A DNA stretch of 64,000 bases from UBA695 sp042691655 (GTDB taxonomy: Bacteria; Verrucomicrobiota; Verrucomicrobiia; Chthoniobacterales; Chthoniobacteraceae): positions 2,108,001 through 2,172,000 of the forward strand of contig CP170506.1 of assembly GCA_042691655.1 (NCBI GenBank), given 5' to 3'. The notes under the pieces are model-generated. The model ran no database searches and was not told where the DNA came from. It worked only from the letters and a program-made list of their open reading frames with translations. Position numbers and translations under genes: made by a program. Positions 33,435 to 42,785 of the stretch are shown piece by piece (position 1 is the stretch's first letter; each line of letters opens with the position of its first letter).

Positions 33435-34954
33435 CTACCCATCTTATCAAGCCCAGCCGCGAGGAATTCCGCGAACTGGCGCGCCAAGGCAACCTCATCC
33501 CCGTCAGCACGGAGCTGATTGCCGACGCCGAGACACCCATCTCGGCCTTCCAAAAACTCGACCGTGGAGGCTACACCTTCATGCTCGAGAGCGCCGAGAA
33601 CGTCAACGAACGAGGCCGGTACTCGTTCGTCGGCACCGATCCGCGCATCCTTTTCACCGCCCGGGACCGCGAAATTTCGCTGACCGAGGCCGGGGAGACC
33701 CGCACCTACCAGGCCCCGGGCGATCCGCTCAAGGAACTGGAAAAGGTCATGGAGCGCTTCAAGCCGGTCAAGCAGCCCGACCTGCCCCTCTTCACCGGCG
33801 GCGCGGTCGGCTACATGGCCTACGACATGGTGCGCTTCTTCGAGCCGACCATCGGCGCGCTCCCGACGGAGAAAAACCCGCCCAACGAAGTGCCGGACAT
33901 GGTGTTCCTCATCACGGACACCCTCCTCATTTTCGATCACCTGCTGCGCCGTCTGCGCATCCTTTGCAATACGCTGGTCGACGGGGACCCGGACACCGCC
34001 TACGACATCGCGTGCGAGAAAATCGAGGCCCTCATGGAGCGCCTCTCCCGCCCGGCGTTCCTCCCGCCGGTCAACGTCCACTCAGAGGTGCCGCCGCAGG
34101 AAGTCCGCAGCAACACCACGAAGGAAGAATTCTACGAGATCGTTCGCAGCGGCCGGAAATACATTGAGGCGGGCGACATCTTCCAGGTCGTCTTTTCCCA
34201 GCGCTTCGAGACCGATTACGAGGGCGACCCCCTGCAAATTTACCGGGCGCTGCGCTACATCAACCCGTCGCCGTACCTCTTCTGCTTCAAGTTCGCCGAC
34301 GAGTTCGCACTCGTGGGCAGCTCGCCGGAGGTCCACGTGCGAGCGATTGACGGGAACATCACCATCCGCCCCATCGCCGGAACCCGCAAACGCGGCGCGA
34401 CGGAGGAGGAGGACCTCGCCAATGAAAAAGATCTCCTCGCCGATCCGAAGGAGAAAGCCGAGCACCTCATGCTCGTCGACCTCGCCCGCAACGACGTGGG
34501 CCGGGTCTCCGAGTTCGGCTCGGTGAAAGTCACGGCGTTTATGACCGTCGAGCGCTACAGCCACGTGATGCACATTGTATCCAACGTGGTCGGGAAGCTC
34601 AAACCCGAGGCCAACGGCTACGACGTTCTGCGGGCCACCTTCCCGGCGGGAACGGTCTCCGGCTCGCCCAAAGTGCGGGCCATGCAGATCATCAACGAGC
34701 AGGAAAAGAGCAAGCGCAAGGCCTACGCGGGGGCGGTCGGCTACTTCGGCTTCGACGGCAACCACGATTCGTGCATTACGCTCCGCTCCGTGCTCCTCAA
34801 GGACGGCAAGGCGTTCATCCAGGCTGGCGGCGGCAACGTGGCCGACTCCACTCCGGAGGGCGAGTACCAGGAAACCGTGAACAAAGCCATGGCGGTCATG
34901 CGGGCCATCGAGCACGCCAAGAGCGTGGACACCTCCTGCCATCACCACCATTAA
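33431..34954 (+). CDS. trpE: Anthranilate synthase component I
   Basis: This 507-residue chorismate-using enzyme has the Trp-sensing N-terminal region (FMLESAENVNERGRYSFVG), and catalytic motifs VGSSPEVHVRAI, RPIAGTRKRGATEEED, LMLVDLARNDVGRVSEFG and TFPAGTVSGSPKVRAM. It makes anthranilate with TrpG. The GTG at 33431 overlaps the hisI stop (GTGA) and gives the right N-terminus. The protein ends in a natural run of four His residues. Confidence 0.97.
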   Translation: MTTHLIKPSREEFRELARQGNLIPVSTELIADAETPISAFQKLDRGGYTFMLESAENVNERGRYSFVGTDPRILFTARDREISLTEAGETRTYQAPGDPLKELEKVMERFKPVKQPDLPLFTGGAVGYMAYDMVRFFEPTIGALPTEKNPPNEVPDMVFLITDTLLIFDHLLRRLRILCNTLVDGDPDTAYDIACEKIEALMERLSRPAFLPPVNVHSEVPPQEVRSNTTKEEFYEIVRSGRKYIEAGDIFQVVFSQRFETDYEGDPLQIYRALRYINPSPYLFCFKFADEFALVGSSPEVHVRAIDGNITIRPIAGTRKRGATEEEDLANEKDLLADPKEKAEHLMLVDLARNDVGRVSEFGSVKVTAFMTVERYSHVMHIVSNVVGKLKPEANGYDVLRATFPAGTVSGSPKVRAMQIINEQEKSKRKAYAGAVGYFGFDGNHDSCITLRSVLLKDGKAFIQAGGGNVADSTPEGEYQETVNKAMAVMRAIEHAKSVDTSCHHHH

Positions 34955-34955
34955 C

Positions 34956-34963
34956 AAAGGAGG
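34956..34963 (+). promoter_or_regulatory. Strong Shine-Dalgarno site of trpG
   Basis: AAAGGAGG lies 7 bases before the trpG ATG. Most genes in this window lack such a site, so trpG may be translated independently and strongly. Confidence 0.8.
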
Positions 34964-34970
34964 AATTCCC

Positions 34971-35534
34971 ATGCTTTTAGTCATCGATAACTACGATTCG
35001 TTCACCTACAACCTGGTGCAATACTTCGGCGAACTGGGCGCGGACCTCCTCGTGAAACGCAACGACGAGATCACGCTCGACGAAATCGAGGCGCTCAAAC
35101 CCGAGCGCATCTGCATTTCCCCCGGACCCGCCACGCCGAAGGAAGCGGGCATCAGCTGCGAGGTCATCCGGCGCTTCGGGCCCCGGCTGCCGCTCCTGGG
35201 CGTCTGCCTGGGCCACCAGGCCATCGGCGATGTGTACGGCGGCGACGTCGTGCGCGCGGGCCGCCTCATGCACGGCAAAACCTCCCCCATCCTGCACGAT
35301 GGGAAGGGCGTTTTCGCCGGAATCCCGAGCCCGTTCGAGGCCACCCGCTACCATTCGCTCCTGGTAAAAAGAGAAACCTTCCCGTCCGTCCTCGAAATCT
35401 CCGCCGAAACCGCCGAGGGTGAAATCATGGGCCTGCGCCACCGCGAATACCCGATTCACGGCGTCCAGTTCCACCCGGAATCCATTCTTACCCTCGAGGG
35501 TAAGAAGCTGCTCCAGAACTTCCTCGATATGTAG
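34971..35534 (+). CDS. trpG: Anthranilate synthase component II (glutamine amidotransferase)
   Basis: This 187-residue class I amidotransferase has LLVIDNYDSFTYNLVQY, ICISPGPATPKEAG, the nucleophile motif LGVCLGHQAIG and the HGVQFHPESI His-Glu pair. It supplies ammonia to TrpE; family members also serve PabA, so dual use is possible. It closes the hisI-trpE-trpG operon. Confidence 0.95.
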   Translation: MLLVIDNYDSFTYNLVQYFGELGADLLVKRNDEITLDEIEALKPERICISPGPATPKEAGISCEVIRRFGPRLPLLGVCLGHQAIGDVYGGDVVRAGRLMHGKTSPILHDGKGVFAGIPSPFEATRYHSLLVKRETFPSVLEISAETAEGEIMGLRHREYPIHGVQFHPESILTLEGKKLLQNFLDM

Positions 35535-35557
35535 GAATGACCGGGACACGGTTTTAG

Positions 35558-35595
35558 AAGGCGCTGGGGAGTTTCTCCGGCGCCTTTTGTTTTTG
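35558..35595 (+). terminator. Rho-independent terminator after trpG
   Basis: AAGGCGC (35558-35564) pairs with GCGCCTT (35580-35586), with an inner GGAG/CTCC pairing and a T-rich tail. It ends the hisI-trpE-trpG operon. The following 150 bases to 35751 hold no recognised gene. Confidence 0.85.
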
Positions 35596-35751
35596 GTCAG
35601 AGCATTACTCCCAAATGGCCCTGGAGGTGTCGATTCACTCCGAATATGGCCGTTTACCTCCCGGTCATTGCCATCAAGCCGATATGCTTCAATACTCATG
35701 CCGCTCCCATCCCCCACGGGAGTTGAATTTAAAAACTAGGGCATCAATATT

Positions 35752-36423
35752 ATGAAAAAGAATCACTACCTCTCGATGGCCGCGGTTCTATTGGGGCTGA
35801 CTTCCGGCTCTCTTGTAAATGCACGGGCGGAGGTCTCGTTTACCATGTCGATCGTGGCCGACAATGACTTTGCTGTCTTTGCGGGCACCGCCAACGGCGT
35901 CACCCAGCTTTTGTATCAGAACGATTCCGAATGGTCGTCCCAGATCAGCAATTTATCCACGTTGACCTTTACGCTGCCCGAGGGTACCACCACCTTCTAC
36001 ATCCTGGCAATGGGCGGCGGAGGACAGGAAAACATCCAGGGGTACGTCAACGGAGTGGATATCACGACCATCAGCGGCGTTCAGGTGAGTTCGGATTTGG
36101 GCTCATCGTTGACGAACTGGAGCACCGCTTCTGTCGCTGGAGGAACGGTCGAGGCGGGCACCTACGATGCCAGCCTGTCCGATGTCCAGAGCGCTTTCAG
36201 CAGCTTGACGTGGAGCGATGCCAGCTCCACCGTAGGAGGTGGAAATGTGACCTATCTGTCGGGATTCGACCAGGGGTATGAGTTCGACAGCAGCACCGCG
36301 CATTTATACTCCTTTAGCGCATCGGATGTCGGAGTTGAAGCCGTACCGGAACCTTCCTCGGTGGGTTTGGCCGTGATGGGAGGCGCCTCCCTGTGGATGC
36401 TTCGCCGCCGGAAGTCGAAGTAA
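35752..36423 (+). CDS. PEP-CTERM sorting-domain protein
   Basis: This 223-residue protein has a signal peptide (to about residue 26) and ends VPEPSSVGLAVMGGASLWML followed by RRRKSK: the PEP motif, hydrophobic segment and basic tail recognised by exosortase. The middle is Ser/Thr/Gly-rich with no known domain, as in many exopolysaccharide-associated surface proteins of Verrucomicrobiota. It is a lone gene with its own terminator. Confidence 0.92.
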   Translation: MKKNHYLSMAAVLLGLTSGSLVNARAEVSFTMSIVADNDFAVFAGTANGVTQLLYQNDSEWSSQISNLSTLTFTLPEGTTTFYILAMGGGGQENIQGYVNGVDITTISGVQVSSDLGSSLTNWSTASVAGGTVEAGTYDASLSDVQSAFSSLTWSDASSTVGGGNVTYLSGFDQGYEFDSSTAHLYSFSASDVGVEAVPEPSSVGLAVMGGASLWMLRRRKSK

Positions 36424-36444
36424 TCCCTGGCAAACGATTCCAAG

Positions 36445-36476
36445 GCCGTGCTCGCCAAGGGGCACGGCTTTTTTTT
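36445..36476 (+). terminator. Rho-independent terminator after the PEP-CTERM gene
   Basis: GCCGTGC (36445-36451) pairs with GCACGGC (36462-36468) followed by eight T. Confidence 0.93.
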
Positions 36477-36485
36477 CGCCAAATT

Positions 36486-37214
36486 TCACGAATCGTACGG
36501 CTCCAGCGGCGCGGGGGCCTGCGCGGCGATCACCTCCTCCAGGCGTTCGCGGCCTGCGCGGCCTATTTCGATCTTGATGGACGACCCGTGAAAGGAGAGA
36601 TGCGCGCCACGGCCGAAGGGGGTCACGGCCGCGATGCGCTTGAGGCACACCAACGTGGAGCGATCAATCCGCACGAAACCCTGCCCGTATAATAGCGCCT
36701 CCCACTCCCGCAACGTCCGGTGGTCGGGGTACTCGGCGGGGGCCCCGATGACGCGGGAATATTTATCATCGCCCATGACGGCGACGATGGACTCCAGCTC
36801 GACCATCCTTCGCGCCGACCCGCTGCGGTGCACCGCGATACGATCCAGGCAGGGGATTCGTTTCCCCAGCGCCTGCCCGGCCCGCTGCAAGGCCCGCCAC
36901 AGCCGGTCGCCCGTCACCGGCTTGACGAGATAATCCGTGACCTCGTAGTCAAAAGCGTCTTCGCCGTATTGGCGATGGACCGTGGTCAGGATGACTTGCG
37001 GGCGCTGCGGGAGCGATCTCAACAAATCAAAGCCGTTCTCGCGCCCCACCTCGATATCCAGAAAGAGCAGATCCACCGGCGGGCCTTCCATCAAACGTCT
37101 TGCCGTTTTAAGGTCCGCCGCCTCACCGGCCAGCTCAACACCCTCGCTAAACTGAAGCAGGGTGCGCAGGTTCAGGCGATCCTCGGCACAGTCGTCAACA
37201 ATTACGGCACGCAT
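36486..37214 (-). CDS. LytTR-family response regulator
   Basis: This 242-residue regulator has a receiver domain (VIVDDCAED, phosphoacceptor Asp53 in LLFLDIEVG, LTTVHRQYGEDAF, DYLVKPV) and a C-terminal LytTR DNA-binding domain (about 125-235, with IVAVMGDDKYSRV and FVRIDRSTLVCL). It likely controls envelope or polysaccharide genes, as many LytTR proteins do; targets are unknown. It overlaps the preceding kinase gene by 13 bases. Confidence 0.93.
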   Translation of the reverse strand: MRAVIVDDCAEDRLNLRTLLQFSEGVELAGEAADLKTARRLMEGPPVDLLFLDIEVGRENGFDLLRSLPQRPQVILTTVHRQYGEDAFDYEVTDYLVKPVTGDRLWRALQRAGQALGKRIPCLDRIAVHRSGSARRMVELESIVAVMGDDKYSRVIGAPAEYPDHRTLREWEALLYGQGFVRIDRSTLVCLKRIAAVTPFGRGAHLSFHGSSIKIEIGRAGRERLEEVIAAQAPAPLEPYDS

Positions 37215-38416
37215 AATGGGGCAGGGTTAAAGGTTTTCGGCCGCAACGGCAGCCGGACGGTGAAACACATTCCATGGGGGGGGCGGTTCTCCGCTCGAAT
37301 CCGCCCGCCGAGCAGTTCGGTATTCTGCTTTACCACGGCCAGCCCGAGCCCAACGCCCCGGGCGAACGCGGGGGCGGGCGTCTGGCTTTGGGCAAACTCA
37401 TTGAAGAGCTCCGGCAACCGTTCGGGCGGCAGCCCCGGCCCCTCATCGCATACGGAGATCTCCAGTTCGTCTTGCGCGGCCAGCAGCGAAACGGTCACCG
37501 TTCGCCCCTCCCCCCCGCTGAACTTGATGGCATTGTGGACCAGGTTAAGTAAGATCTGCGCCAGGCGCTGCTGGTCGGTAAGCAGGCGAACTTCCGCATC
37601 CTCCGGCAGCCGCCAGACCAGATGCACGCGGTAAGAGAGGGCCAGGGGCTCCAGAATGTTCCGCACGTCGTCCACCCAATCCAGGAGATAAAAAGCGTCC
37701 GCTCGCACCGGCAAGTGCCCCGATTCCGCCGCGGAAACATCGAGCAGGTTGCCCAGGATCAAGTTCAGGTAATTGCCGCCGGAGCGCACCCGGTCGAGGA
37801 ATTCAGTGAACTCCGCTGAAAGCTGCTGTTTGCCGCATTCCATCCACATGGCCTGCGCCAGGGAGATCATGGCGCTCAGCGGGGTGCGGATTTCGTGGCT
37901 CATGCTGGCCAGGAAGAGACTCTTGGCCCGGGTGGCCCGCTCGGCGGCTTCCCTCGCGGCTTGCTCCGCCTTCAAAGCTGCCGCCAAGGCCTCCTCCGCC
38001 TGCTTTTGCTCCGTAATGTCGAGCATCGTCACGATCATGCGATGGCCCAGCACGGCGGTGCCGGTGACGACATCCCGCCATTGCCCGTCCGCTCCCATAG
38101 CGCGGACCTCCATTTGCTCCCCCTCCTCCGAATTGCGGCGGCGCTTGGTGGCCTCGCTGCGTTTCCGAAACATCTCGGCGCGAAACACCGGGTCCGGATA
38201 AAGGCGGTGGGTCGCCTCGCCCGCCGTTTTGACATCCTTTTCGCTAAAACCGAACATGCGCACCCACTGTTTATTATAATAGACAATGCGGGCCTCCGGC
38301 CTTATCGAGCCGTCCGCTTCGATGGGCTCGGCGACACCGATCCCCACTGGAATATTGTCGAGAAGCGCGCGCAGCGATGCCTCGTCGACCGCGTTAACAT
38401 TGCCGGGAATGGCCAT
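37202..38416 (-). CDS. PAS-domain sensor histidine kinase
   Basis: This 404-residue cytosolic kinase has a PAS domain (about 10-140, ending VTMLDITEQKQAEEAL), a coiled linker, a HisKA domain with the phospho-His174 in SMSHEIRTPLSAM, and an ATPase domain (NLVHNAIKFSGG, DEGPGLPPE, GVGLGLAVVKQ). No membrane segment is seen, so it senses an internal signal. It pairs with the LytTR regulator encoded downstream with a 13-base overlap. Confidence 0.94.
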   Translation of the reverse strand: MAIPGNVNAVDEASLRALLDNIPVGIGVAEPIEADGSIRPEARIVYYNKQWVRMFGFSEKDVKTAGEATHRLYPDPVFRAEMFRKRSEATKRRRNSEEGEQMEVRAMGADGQWRDVVTGTAVLGHRMIVTMLDITEQKQAEEALAAALKAEQAAREAAERATRAKSLFLASMSHEIRTPLSAMISLAQAMWMECGKQQLSAEFTEFLDRVRSGGNYLNLILGNLLDVSAAESGHLPVRADAFYLLDWVDDVRNILEPLALSYRVHLVWRLPEDAEVRLLTDQQRLAQILLNLVHNAIKFSGGEGRTVTVSLLAAQDELEISVCDEGPGLPPERLPELFNEFAQSQTPAPAFARGVGLGLAVVKQNTELLGGRIRAENRPPHGMCFTVRLPLRPKTFNPAPLCVP

Positions 38417-38500
38417 GAGGGCGGGATATTACAGATTTCACCGTAAAAAGGGGATAGGAATTTTCTTTCCCCCCGCCGCCCAGCCATTCATGCTCCCCCC

Positions 38501-39013
38501 ATGCGCCGCGCCTTATATCCAGGCAGTTTCGACCCCGTCACCAATGGGCACCTCGATGTCATCGAGCGGGCCGCCCGTATTTTTGACGAGGTGGTCGTCA
38601 CCGTTGCCTATAATGAGGAGAAAAGCGGCCTCTTCACCTTCCCCGAGCGGATGCACCTCCTGGAAAAAACCATCGAGCGACACCCGAACGTCCGGGTCAC
38701 CCAGTTCGAGGGCCTGCTCGTCAACTACGCCCGCTCCGTGGGGGCCAGCGTCATCATCCGGGGCCTGCGCGCCATTTCGGACTTCGAGTACGAATTCCAG
38801 ATGGCCCTCATGAACCGCAAGCTCGACTCTGAGATCGAGACCATGTTCCTGATGCCCAAGGAGGAGTACACCTACATCAGCTCCCGGCTGGTAAAAGAAA
38901 TCGCAAGGCTGGGTGGCGACATCGAGGCGTTTGTGCCAGATTGTATCGCCCGGGCACTCAGGGAAAAATTTTCCCGAAAGAAGGCCATCGGCGTCGAAGC
39001 TCCCAACGACTAG
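38501..39013 (+). CDS. coaD: Phosphopantetheine adenylyltransferase
   Basis: This 170-residue nucleotidyltransferase starts RRALYPGSFDPVTNGHLDVI (T/HxGH motif) and has IRGLRAISDFEYEFQMALMN and the C-terminal YISSRLVKEIA (ISSTxVR-like). It makes dephospho-CoA, which the acyl-CoA pathways nearby also depend on. The length is typical. Confidence 0.97.
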   Translation: MRRALYPGSFDPVTNGHLDVIERAARIFDEVVVTVAYNEEKSGLFTFPERMHLLEKTIERHPNVRVTQFEGLLVNYARSVGASVIIRGLRAISDFEYEFQMALMNRKLDSEIETMFLMPKEEYTYISSRLVKEIARLGGDIEAFVPDCIARALREKFSRKKAIGVEAPND

Positions 39014-39063
39014 AAGCCTCGGAGCCGCCCCCTCTCGAACCATCCCCGCCCGGGTCCCAAGCC

Positions 39064-39537
39064 ATGAAAATTCACCTGAACCAAATCCCTCTGGGAAACA
39101 CCCTCCACATCGAGGGTGAGGAAGATCACGAAATTCTCGCGATCCAGGACGAGATCGTCCGCGTCTTGAGCCCCGTGCGCTACAGCCTGGACGTTGGAGT
39201 CTCCGAAGGCGGCCTTTTTGCCACCGGTTCCCTCTCCATCGATCTCGAACTCCAATGCGTCCGCTGCCTGACGCCCTTCCCCTACACCCTCGAAATTCCC
39301 GATTTCGCGCTTCAAATAGAGCTGGGCACTTCTGAGACAGTGGACTTGACGGAGGAAACGCGTGAAGATATTCTCCTCGCCCTGCCTCCCCATCCGCATT
39401 GTGACTGGGATGGCGCAAACCGTTGCGCCGGAGTGCTTAAAATAGAAGAGTCGGAACCGGCGCCCGAGCCTGGGAAACGAAATCCCTGGGCAAAGCTCGA
39501 CCAACTCGTTAAACCAAAGGCCGATAAAGAGGCCTGA
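39064..39537 (+). CDS. DUF177/YceD family protein
   Basis: This 157-residue protein has the conserved Cys pair LELQCVRCLTPFPY and the acidic segment VDLTEETREDILLALP of YceD/DUF177 proteins. The gene is almost always located just before rpmF, as here (51 bases), and is linked to rRNA accumulation in other bacteria. The ATG at 39064 (MKIHLNQIPLG) matches the family start. Confidence 0.9.
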   Translation: MKIHLNQIPLGNTLHIEGEEDHEILAIQDEIVRVLSPVRYSLDVGVSEGGLFATGSLSIDLELQCVRCLTPFPYTLEIPDFALQIELGTSETVDLTEETREDILLALPPHPHCDWDGANRCAGVLKIEESEPAPEPGKRNPWAKLDQLVKPKADKEA

Positions 39538-39588
39538 AAATAGGCCCACAGGCCAAAAAATAGCCCAAACAAGACAGAAAGATTCGAT

Positions 39589-39771
39589 ATGGGAGTCCCT
39601 AAACGCAAAACTTCGAAAATGCGCCTTCGCACCCGCAAGGCCGCCAACCGCTGGCATGCCGACAAGCTCGGGAAATGTGGCCAATGCGGCAGCACGGTCC
39701 GTTCTCACACGGTTTGCCCCGCTTGCGGGTACTATGCCGGCCGTCAGGTCGTCACGGTTGAGGCCGCGTAA
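39589..39771 (+). CDS. rpmF: 50S ribosomal protein L32
   Basis: This 60-residue protein starts MGVPKRKTSKMRLRTRKA and has the zinc ribbon CGQCG...CPACGYY. It is the zinc-binding form of L32. It lies between DUF177 and plsX in the usual rpmF-plsX-fabH order. Confidence 0.98.
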   Translation: MGVPKRKTSKMRLRTRKAANRWHADKLGKCGQCGSTVRSHTVCPACGYYAGRQVVTVEAA

Positions 39772-39794
39772 TTCCCCAGCCCCATCTTAAATTC

Positions 39795-39830
39795 AGCCGT
39801 CCCGCCGCGAGCGGGGCGGCTGTCTTTTTC
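39795..39830 (+). terminator. Rho-independent terminator after rpmF
   Basis: AGCCGTCCCGC (39795-39805) pairs with GCGGGGCGGCT (39811-39821), one wobble, followed by a T-rich stretch. A repeat-derived spacer then separates rpmF from plsX. Confidence 0.85.
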
Positions 39831-39863
39831 TCGTTTCCGATAAGCATTTTTTATCATAAATTT

Positions 39864-39950
39864 TATCAGGAACTCATGAACTCATGAAAAAGGCAGGGGG
39901 AAGGATTTCATATCTTTCTTCGTGCTTTCGTGTCTTCGTGTGAGATTTTA
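39864..39950. repeat. ATCAGGAACTC-type intergenic repeat
   Basis: The block begins TTATCAGGAACTCATGAACT and ends in TTCGTGTCTTCGTGTGAG. The first part matches the arms of the palindrome at 48978-49034 and the sequence at 57642-57669. No gene is supported; it separates rpmF and plsX. Confidence 0.55.
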
Positions 39951-39960
39951 GCTCTCCCCT

Positions 39961-40995
<1,035 letters not shown>

Positions 40996-41996
40996 ACCCA
41001 AGCGCACCGTCTCCGTCATCGCCACTGGCAGCTACGTCCCGCACAAGGTTCTTACCAACGCCGACCTGGAAAAGCTCGTTGACACCAACGACGAGTGGAT
41101 CACCTCGCGCACAGGCATCAAGGAACGCCGCATCGCCGCGCCCGAGGAGACCACCAGCAACATGGCAGCCAAGGCCGCCCAAGCCGCCTTGGACCAGGCC
41201 GGGATCAGCGCCGAGGAGATCGACATGATCATCGTCGGCACCGTCACGCCCGACATGCAGTTCCCCAACACGGCCTGCCTCGTGCAAAAACAGATCGGCG
41301 CCAAACACGCCATCTGCTTCGACCTTTCCGCCGCCTGCTCCGGCTTCCTCTACGGCATCGAGATTGCCCAGCAGTTCATCTCCAGCCGCTCGTGCGACAC
41401 CGTGCTGGTCATCGGCGCGGATAAGCTCTCCACCATCGTCGACTGGACCGACCGCAACACGTGCGTCCTCTTCGGCGACGGCGCGGGCGCGGCCATCCTG
41501 CGCCACCGCCCCGGCTCGCACGGCGTCATTCACACGACCCTCGGGGCCAACGGCGACTACGCCGAGATCCTCCACATGCCAGGCGGCGGCAGCAAGCTGC
41601 CCCTGACCAAGGAGAACATCGAATCGCGCCCCAACACCATCAAGATGAACGGCAAGGACGTCTACAAGCACGCCGTCACCGCCATGGTCAACGCCGCCCA
41701 CCAGACCCTCGAAACGGCGGGTCTCACCGCCAAGGATCTCGCCTGCGTCATCCCACACCAAGCCAACCTGCGCATCATCGATGCCATTGGAAGCCGCCTC
41801 GGGCTGGGGCAGGACAAAGTTTTCGTCAACCTGCAAAACTACGGCAACACCAGCGCGGCAGCCGTGGCCATCGCGCTCGACGAAGCCAACCGCACCGGCC
41901 GGATGAAGCGCGACGATTACGTTCTACTGGTGGTCTTTGGCGGCGGGCTCACGTGGGCCTGCTCCGCGATTCAGTGGTAGGGATTTGCTAGAGAAA

Positions 41997-42782
41997 ATGC
42001 TCACCGATAGTCACGCTCACCTGGATTTCCCCGAGTTCGAGGGGCAAATCGACGCCGTTCTTGAACGGGCGGCCCAGGCGGGAGTGACGCGAATCGTTAC
42101 CATCGGCGCCACGCTGGAAAGCAGCCGAAAGGCGCTCGAAATCGCGGAAAAGCACCCGCAAATCTACGCCGCCGTCGGCATCCACCCCGGCTACGCCCAC
42201 GAAACGGACCCGGCGGACCTCGACGGGTTGCGGGAAGTGGCTGCCCACCCCAAAGTGGTGGCCATCGGCGAAACGGGGCTCGATTACTACCGGCTGCCGG
42301 AAACGGGTGTCGCGGAAATCAAAGCCGCCCAGGCCCGCTTCCTCACGGCGCAGCTCGAACTAGCCGCCGAGCGGGGGCTCAACGTCTGCATCCACCAGCG
42401 GGGCGAATGTTTTGAGGAAACCCTCGCCTTAATGGAGCCCTTCGGGGGGAAATTCCGGGCCGTGTTCCACTGTTTCGGCGGCTCACCCGCCGACGCCCGG
42501 CGCCTCGTCGCCCTGGGGCACCTCATCTCGTTCACCGGGATTGTGACTTTCAAAAACGGCCATCTCATGCAATCTTGCGCTGCTTCCATTCCCAGCGGGA
42601 GCTATATGGTTGAAACAGACAGTCCCTACCTCGCACCGGTTCCCTTTCGGGGGAAACCGTGCGAACCGGCGTTCACCCGCCAGACCGCCGAAAAAATCGC
42701 CGACTTGCGCGGGGAGCCCCTCGAACGGGTCGCCGCCGAGACCGAAGCGGCCGCCAGCGCCTTCTTCCGCTTCGCCTCGTAG
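41997..42782 (+). CDS. tatD: TatD-family metal-dependent hydrolase
   Basis: This 261-residue TIM-barrel hydrolase has TDSHAHLDFPEF at its start, AAVGIHPGYAHE, AIGETGLDYYR, NVCIHQRG, FHCFGGS and VETDSPYLAPVPFRGK: the full set of metal-binding His/Glu/Asp residues. Family members are 3'-5' DNA exonucleases or D-aminoacyl-tRNA deacylases. It precedes the fusion gene by 3 bases. Confidence 0.94.
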   Translation: MLTDSHAHLDFPEFEGQIDAVLERAAQAGVTRIVTIGATLESSRKALEIAEKHPQIYAAVGIHPGYAHETDPADLDGLREVAAHPKVVAIGETGLDYYRLPETGVAEIKAAQARFLTAQLELAAERGLNVCIHQRGECFEETLALMEPFGGKFRAVFHCFGGSPADARRLVALGHLISFTGIVTFKNGHLMQSCAASIPSGSYMVETDSPYLAPVPFRGKPCEPAFTRQTAEKIADLRGEPLERVAAETEAAASAFFRFAS

Positions 42783-42785
42783 TCT

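Noticed and set aside
34925..34954. Engineered His tag at the TrpE C-terminus
   Set aside because: There are only four His codons, no vector-like linker, and the operon continues naturally into trpG.
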